A DNA stretch of 64,000 nucleotides from the NCBI RefSeq assembly GCF_013177735.1, contig NZ_WOEZ01000150.1, forward strand, positions 24,459-88,458. The letters are read 5' to 3'. Below, piece by piece: positions 59,963 through 64,000 of the stretch. Within the stretch, counting starts at the first letter, position 1; each line of letters starts with the position of its first letter. Under the pieces are notes generated by a model, which was given only the letters and a program-made list of their open reading frames with translations, was not told the DNA's origin and did no database searches. A program made the position numbers and the translations under genes. Source of the stretch: Paraburkholderia elongata (GTDB lineage Bacteria; Pseudomonadota; Gammaproteobacteria; Burkholderiales; Burkholderiaceae).

Positions 59963-61018
59963 CTATCCCCCGTAAAACGCGCTCGCCAGATAACGGCCGC
60001 GGAGTTCGCGCAGGCCTGCGGCCAGAATTGCGCTGGCTGGAAGCGCGAGCAGGACCCCAAAGAATCCGAAAAGCTGGTCGAATGCGAGCAAGGCGAAAAT
60101 CACCGCGAGCGGATGCAGGCCAATGCGCTCGCCGACGAGGCGTGGCGTGAGAATGAAACTTTCGAGAATCTGGCCAATGCCGTACACGACCACCACCGCG
60201 CCAACGCCATACCAGCTGCCGAATTGCAGCAGCGCAGAGAGAAGCGCAAGGGCCAGTCCGGTCGCGAATCCGATGTACGGAATGAACACGGCGAGCCCGG
60301 TAAAGAGACCGACGGGCAGCGCGATCTCGAAGCCCGCGACCGTCAACGCGATTGGATAGAACGTAGCGAGCATCCCCATCACGAGCAGTTGGCCGCGCAG
60401 GTATTGCGACAGCATCTGGTCTATGTCTGTCAGGAACTTTCGCGTCTTGCCAAGCCAGGGTCGCGGCACGAAGCTTTCCAGGCGAGCGAATGCCTCGTGC
60501 CTGTCATAGAGCAGATAGAACAAAACGAGCGGCACCAAGACGATGTTGCCCACGACGGTAATCATCATGTTGCCGCTCGTGCGCAGGGACAGCCACGCAG
60601 CCAGTGCGATGGTCTGTTCGCTCGCCTTGAGGTCCATCGTCAACATCTCACGGACATGGCTCAAATCGAACGAATAGCTCAGGCCCAGCAAGGCCAGTTT
60701 GGGTTGTAACCATGCGTTGAGTGTGGCTGCCAGAGAAGGAATCCGCACGATCAGTTCAGGCCCTTCTTTATGAATCACGGCAAACACAAGCAGAACGAGC
60801 AGCGTGGCCATCACACCGAACAGAAGCATCATTACGAGCGCGGCGAGTCCGCGTGGCGTGCGATGGCGCACCAGCCACTCTACTCCCGGTTGAAGGATAT
60901 ATGCGATGAGCCCGCCAAGCAGGAACGGCGTAAGGACCGGGCGCAAGATCCAAAGCAGGACGCCAGCCGTCAAGGCGACCGCGCCCCATAGCAAGGCGTG
61001 GCGATGGTGCAAAGTCAT
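59963..61018 (-). CDS. AI-2E family permease (PerM-like)
   Basis: A 351-residue inner-membrane protein with seven to eight helices. The N-terminus ALLWGAVALTAGVLLWILRP leads into VLTPFLLGGLIAYILQPGVE, a family hallmark. Near the end, ILTPRLVGERIGLHPLAVIF and FGFFGVLLALPASAILAAGL are the conserved signature blocks. Relatives export small molecules or act as Na+/H+ antiporters. The ATG at 61018 follows the family start MTLHHRHALLWG although its ribosome site is weak; an ATG at 61057 is the main alternative. A promoter with an overlapping palindrome lies at 61098-61132. Confidence 0.85.
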   Translation of the reverse strand: MTLHHRHALLWGAVALTAGVLLWILRPVLTPFLLGGLIAYILQPGVEWLVRHRTPRGLAALVMMLLFGVMATLLVLLVFAVIHKEGPELIVRIPSLAATLNAWLQPKLALLGLSYSFDLSHVREMLTMDLKASEQTIALAAWLSLRTSGNMMITVVGNIVLVPLVLFYLLYDRHEAFARLESFVPRPWLGKTRKFLTDIDQMLSQYLRGQLLVMGMLATFYPIALTVAGFEIALPVGLFTGLAVFIPYIGFATGLALALLSALLQFGSWYGVGAVVVVYGIGQILESFILTPRLVGERIGLHPLAVIFALLAFDQLFGFFGVLLALPASAILAAGLRELRGRYLASAFYGG

Positions 61019-61097
61019 AAGTGCAACGTATGGTGAATAAATCGGGGGGGCCCGCATTGGGATGTCGCCTGGGGCGGGCAGACAGGCCCGCGCCATT

Positions 61098-61115
61098 AGT
61101 GATAATGTTATCACT
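61098..61115. promoter_or_regulatory. Palindromic operator upstream of the AI-2E permease
   Basis: AGTGATAA-TG-TTATCACT has perfect 8-base arms with a 2-base centre. It overlaps the -10 hexamer of the promoter for the permease, so a dimeric repressor bound here would block transcription. The arm is typical of TetR or GntR type sites; the partner is not known. Confidence 0.6.
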
Positions 61116-61132
61116 TTTGTTTTTTTGGTCAA
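61105..61132 (-). promoter_or_regulatory. Promoter of the AI-2E permease
   Basis: On the minus strand TTGACC (61132-61127), a 16-base spacer and TAACAT (61110-61105) form a plausible sigma-70 promoter about 85 bases before the start at 61018. The spacer is A-rich. Confidence 0.5.
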
Positions 61133-61325
61133 CTATGACATTTCGAACGCCTTACGCTGAATCTCGCGGGTCGGCTTCTCCCGTCTGGCGCGCTCCGGAT
61201 GCTTGGCATGCTTTAGTTGACATTTTTATCAGTTATGAGTTTAATGCCATAAATGCTTGACACCGACCGCCGGTGGCAGCCAGACCGTTCGTAGGACGCA
61301 AGTTAAATTTTTTGCAGGATTTCCT

Positions 61326-61508
61326 GTGGCGCAACAATCCAGACCCCAAGGCGTGCAACCGAAACCCCATGCCGTTCACGAAATCGTGCAGCATGCATTG
61401 CGCAGTGCCGCGACAGCCGCAACAGCCAATGGCGCTATCGACGCGCTCGGCGACGCCCTTCTCGAGCTCGAACGCCTGGTTGGAAACAGCAGCCAGCAGA
61501 AGCACTGA
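61326..61508 (+). CDS. Small hypothetical protein upstream of a LysR gene
   Basis: A possible 60-residue protein starting GTG with AGGA six bases upstream: MAQQSRPQGVQPKPHAVHEI, then a helical, Ala-rich stretch with HALRSAATAATANGAIDALG and ALLELERLV. The codon third positions are G/C-rich like a real gene, and it ends 29 bases before the LysR start on the same strand. No domain is recognised. Confidence 0.45.
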   Translation: MAQQSRPQGVQPKPHAVHEIVQHALRSAATAATANGAIDALGDALLELERLVGNSSQQKH

Positions 61509-61537
61509 GCCGTTACCGGTTCAGACAGGACGTCCCA

Positions 61538-62440
61538 ATGGAATACATCGAAAGCTTGCGTCTATTTCGCACTATCGTCGAGGTCAAAAACTTTAGACGC
61601 GCGGGGGAAATTCTGGGCTTATCGCCGTCGGCGGTCTCTCGCGCGATCGCTTCTTTGGAAGACCGCCTAAGCTCGCGCCTGTTCCATCGCTCCACCCGCC
61701 AGTTTTCGCTGACAGAGGTTGCCGAGCGCTTTTATGACGGGTGTTGCCGCATCCTCGACGATCTCGACTGCCTGGAAGCCGACGCCGCTAACCATGGCCG
61801 AGTGCCGGCCGGCGTACTTCGGTTGGTCGCCCATACGACTGCCACGCTGACATGGCTTGCGCCACTGGTTGCATCCTTCAAACGTAAGCATCCAAACATC
61901 GCGCTGGATGTCACGCTCACCGAGCGGCCAGTTGATCTGACAGCCGACGGCTACGATCTCGGTATCGTCCTGCCTTTCATGCTCGCGACGGATCTGGCCG
62001 TGACCCGGCTTCTCCAGCGCTTGCCGTTGGTTATCGTCACAACGGAGGCTTATCTGAGAACGCGATCTCGGCCCCGGCATCCAATGGATCTTGTGGACCA
62101 TATGTTCGTCACAGTGCCTCCTTCAATGCACAAGCCGATCGTGACGTTTCGAACGGAGCGGGAAAACGTTGCCGTGCCGATCAACTACGAGATCACGTCG
62201 AACAATCCAGTTTTCAATCGCGATGTTCTACTTGAGGGATTGGGTGTCGGTGTACTGCCGGCAAGCTTTGTTGAGCAGGATATAAAGACAGGCCGGCTAG
62301 TCCGTCTGCTGGAAGAGTTTGAAATCGCGGATACTGCGGCCGAGGTCCGCCTCGCTTACAGCGGGCGGACGCTTTTACCCGCGAAAGTGAGAGCGTTTAT
62401 CGACCACGCCGCGGAATTTCTTGAAGGCGACGTGGAGTAA
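61538..62440 (+). CDS. LysR family transcriptional regulator
   Basis: A 300-residue regulator of normal length. The N-terminal winged helix reads MEYIESLRLFRTIVEVKNFR then RAGEILGLSPSAVSRAIASL and EDRLSSRLFHRSTRQFSLTE, as in the AaeR/CrgA-like subgroup. The C-terminal ligand domain has RLVAHTTATLTWLAPLVASF and LTADGYDLGIVLPF. It sits downstream of a small gene and convergent with a histidine-kinase remnant; its target is not evident, and the divergent AI-2E permease gene is a candidate. Confidence 0.9.
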   Translation: MEYIESLRLFRTIVEVKNFRRAGEILGLSPSAVSRAIASLEDRLSSRLFHRSTRQFSLTEVAERFYDGCCRILDDLDCLEADAANHGRVPAGVLRLVAHTTATLTWLAPLVASFKRKHPNIALDVTLTERPVDLTADGYDLGIVLPFMLATDLAVTRLLQRLPLVIVTTEAYLRTRSRPRHPMDLVDHMFVTVPPSMHKPIVTFRTERENVAVPINYEITSNNPVFNRDVLLEGLGVGVLPASFVEQDIKTGRLVRLLEEFEIADTAAEVRLAYSGRTLLPAKVRAFIDHAAEFLEGDVE

Positions 62441-62485
62441 AGCGCGCTAGCGGAGCCTCGTTGCAGCCGCGTGCGATATTTTGGA

Positions 62486-62641
62486 TCACTCAGGTTTCTC
62501 CGGTACGAGCGGGAACTGGATTTCGAAACTCGTCCCGCCCCTTTCGCGTGACGCAAAATTATTCTGCCCGTTCAACACTCGGCAAAGCTCCTTGACGATG
62601 GCGAGTCCGAGGCCCGTGCCTATGACTTTTCTGGCAGATGA
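62486..62641 (-). pseudogene. Sensor histidine kinase, C-terminal fragment
   Basis: The minus-strand frame reads SARKVIGTGLGLAIVKELCR, then GGTSFEIQFPL to a stop at 62486, the G2 box and end of a HATPase_c domain. No dimerisation or sensor domain precedes it; the upstream 50 codons do not look like a kinase. A decayed remnant. Confidence 0.6.
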
Positions 62642-62834
62642 GCGTCGTATGTCGTAGATCACATTAAATCTGTCACTGCCCGTACCTTGACGATTCGGGC
62701 CAACGAACCGCAGCATTGACAATATCGCTTGCAGTCCGAACGAAAACGCAAAATTGTGAAAAGCTGGCATTAAATTGAAAAAGACTTCTTCACGCGGCAC
62801 CGAATAGGGTCAATGTAGTTGTCAGCGCAACGTC

Positions 62835-63995
62835 TCACTCTGCATCGGAAGCCGCCAACACTGCAAGGACCATTGCCGTAACACGGACGCGGCGCCGATG
62901 ATTCGTCAGTTGCGAACTAACAGGTTGTACGGAAATATCCGGTCGCGCGTCACGTTTCGCGACAAGCGTCGGCCAGTTATCCGGCGCTTTAGCTTTATGA
63001 AGGTTCGCGACGTGATGTCTGTAGTGTTCCGCTCCCGCTTGTAGTTTTTCTAAGGATGTGAGCGGTCGTGGTCGCGCCGGAGCGATCACCATCCTGTACT
63101 GCTCCCGGTCAGGATCTGCGTCAAGCACGACCCACTCCCGTTCCGGATAGTCGATCGCTGGAAACGGCATCCATAGAGGTCCCGATCGCGCGCCTCCGCC
63201 GCTGGTCGCCTCAAGGTAGCAGGAAAAACTGTCGAGACAAGCCAGTACAAAAACACGCAGAATTGTCCAGCGCTCGACCGATGAGGTCCATCCAGGCAAG
63301 CCAACTGGCGCGAAGAGCGAAAGCCAGACGAGAACACCAAGCAGCCCATGTTCGCATCGGCCGAACAGATGCGCCGGCACGCCAACGCCCTCCCATTTTG
63401 CCCGCCATCGCAGTACTGCTTGCGCAACAGGACAGAACGGTGTCGTTGTGCATGCATCGAGCCGCCATGTGAGATAGCGGCCAGCGGAATATACGCACCT
63501 GCGATGCCTTTGCAAGACATGGCGCATGAGATATCGCCGGATCGCCATATAACACGCGATGGCGTCCCGCAGCAGGTCATCGGACGCGCCTATCGCCAGC
63601 GAAGGGCGCAAATCTCCGACGCATTTACGACGACGGTCATCATCTGTTTCTACCGAATCGCGAGCAAAAGCCACCGGATGGACCAGTACGTTCGAAACCC
63701 CTTCAGTCTGCCCCTGCACGACACGCGCGCACAAGCCGCCGAGCCCATCCGCGCCGCTGCCCCTTGGCGGCGCCGAAGCCAGCCAGGCCTCGCAGACTTC
63801 CTGCTGACGCAAGTTAGCCAGCAGTCGCCGAAGATTTGATGAACGGCGGCCGAACCAATCCCGCGCAAGACCTTGCGCGACCTTGCACCGGTACACAAGC
63901 GATAACCTGGTCGCTGGATCTTCTGCCGCGCCGGGCGAGCGAACCCAGTTGTGCCCGCACGTCGGACAACATAGGGACAGCCGGAAATTGCACAC
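62835..63995 (-). CDS. Hypothetical protein with N-terminal zinc-type Cys pair (may extend beyond window)
   Basis: A 386-residue or longer protein. Near the start LCCPTCGHNW carries CxxC, a possible zinc knuckle; LSLVYRCKVAQGLARDWFG follows, then an Arg-rich helical body with QEVCEAWLASAP and, near the C-terminus, LQAGAEHYRHHVANLHKAK. No family is recognised. The GTG at 63995 is five bases from the window edge and the frame is open before it, so the true start may lie outside. The codon use looks coding; a DNA- or RNA-binding role is possible because of the Cys motif and the many Arg residues. Confidence 0.5.
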   Translation of the reverse strand: MCNFRLSLCCPTCGHNWVRSPGAAEDPATRLSLVYRCKVAQGLARDWFGRRSSNLRRLLANLRQQEVCEAWLASAPPRGSGADGLGGLCARVVQGQTEGVSNVLVHPVAFARDSVETDDDRRRKCVGDLRPSLAIGASDDLLRDAIACYMAIRRYLMRHVLQRHRRCVYSAGRYLTWRLDACTTTPFCPVAQAVLRWRAKWEGVGVPAHLFGRCEHGLLGVLVWLSLFAPVGLPGWTSSVERWTILRVFVLACLDSFSCYLEATSGGGARSGPLWMPFPAIDYPEREWVVLDADPDREQYRMVIAPARPRPLTSLEKLQAGAEHYRHHVANLHKAKAPDNWPTLVAKRDARPDISVQPVSSQLTNHRRRVRVTAMVLAVLAASDAE

Positions 63996-64000
63996 CTGCA

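Noticed and set aside
1..64000. CRISPR array, tRNA, rRNA or prophage module
   Set aside because: No spaced direct repeats of CRISPR type, no cloverleaf with CCA-type end, no rRNA sequence and no phage structural genes were recognised.

Overview
The window is high-GC DNA with the gene content and gene families of the Burkholderiales, most like Paraburkholderia, Caballeronia or Burkholderia. Pointers are paired IclR- and TetR-controlled catabolic operons, many oxidoreductases, an RND efflux operon, OmpW, small Burkholderia-type hypothetical proteins, and integrase-type insertion sequences at the edges of accessory blocks. No rRNA, tRNA, CRISPR array, prophage module or replication origin was seen. 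Genus and replicon (chromosome 2 or megaplasmid is plausible) are inference.

Layout. 1-7.6 kb: a catabolic region with an MFS transporter, a choline-dehydrogenase-like GMC enzyme and a divergent IclR regulator, then an amino-acid permease and a PuuB-like amine oxidase with a SnoaL-like protein. 7.8-12.1 kb: one minus-strand operon of small membrane partner (DUF3311-like), sodium:solute symporter, zinc-type amidohydrolase and a CobW GTPase that overlaps it. 12.5-17 kb: a PhzF-like epimerase, a P-loop kinase, two island-type small proteins and an insertion sequence. 17.3-22.8 kb: a plus-strand run of serine carboxypeptidase (S10), sedolisin (S53), a histidine-phosphatase-like protein and a phospholipase-C/acid-phosphatase-type phosphoesterase, none with a visible signal peptide. 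23.1-28.1 kb: a decayed insertion sequence and three envelope-type genes, including a peptidoglycan-binding/GH19 protein. 28.3-29.1 kb: a gene graveyard (penicillin acylase tail, ArsR/SRPBCC pair scrambled by a small inversion, IS66 piece).

29.2-37.6 kb is the most unusual part. A tightly overlapping plus-strand operon (alpha/beta hydrolase with a Cys nucleophile, acetoacetate-decarboxylase-like protein, three small membrane proteins, patatin fusion) converges on a 1134-residue gene that fuses a cholesterol-oxidase-type GMC enzyme, a middle domain also found at the C-terminus of the patatin protein, and a second Cys-nucleophile hydrolase paralogous to the first gene. The domain sharing argues that the convergent genes serve one pathway, probably on a hydrophobic alcohol or ester such as a sterol or lipid; the substrate is not known.

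37.8-46.2 kb: a DUF6765-type protein, an IS3/IS110 scar that truncated an alcohol dehydrogenase, and a molybdopterin oxidoreductase/ferredoxin pair of pyrogallol-transhydroxylase type whose large subunit carries an SCP2-like N-terminal region, then OmpW. 46.4-53 kb: an aromatic-ring operon (MhpA-like hydroxylase, extradiol dioxygenase, FAA-hydrolase-like enzyme, acyl-CoA synthetase) with a divergent TetR regulator. 53.3-60 kb: an RND efflux operon whose adaptor gene has a frameshift, next to a truncated paralogue of that TetR. 60-64 kb: an AI-2E family permease with a palindromic operator, a LysR regulator, a histidine-kinase remnant and an unrecognised protein running to the window edge.
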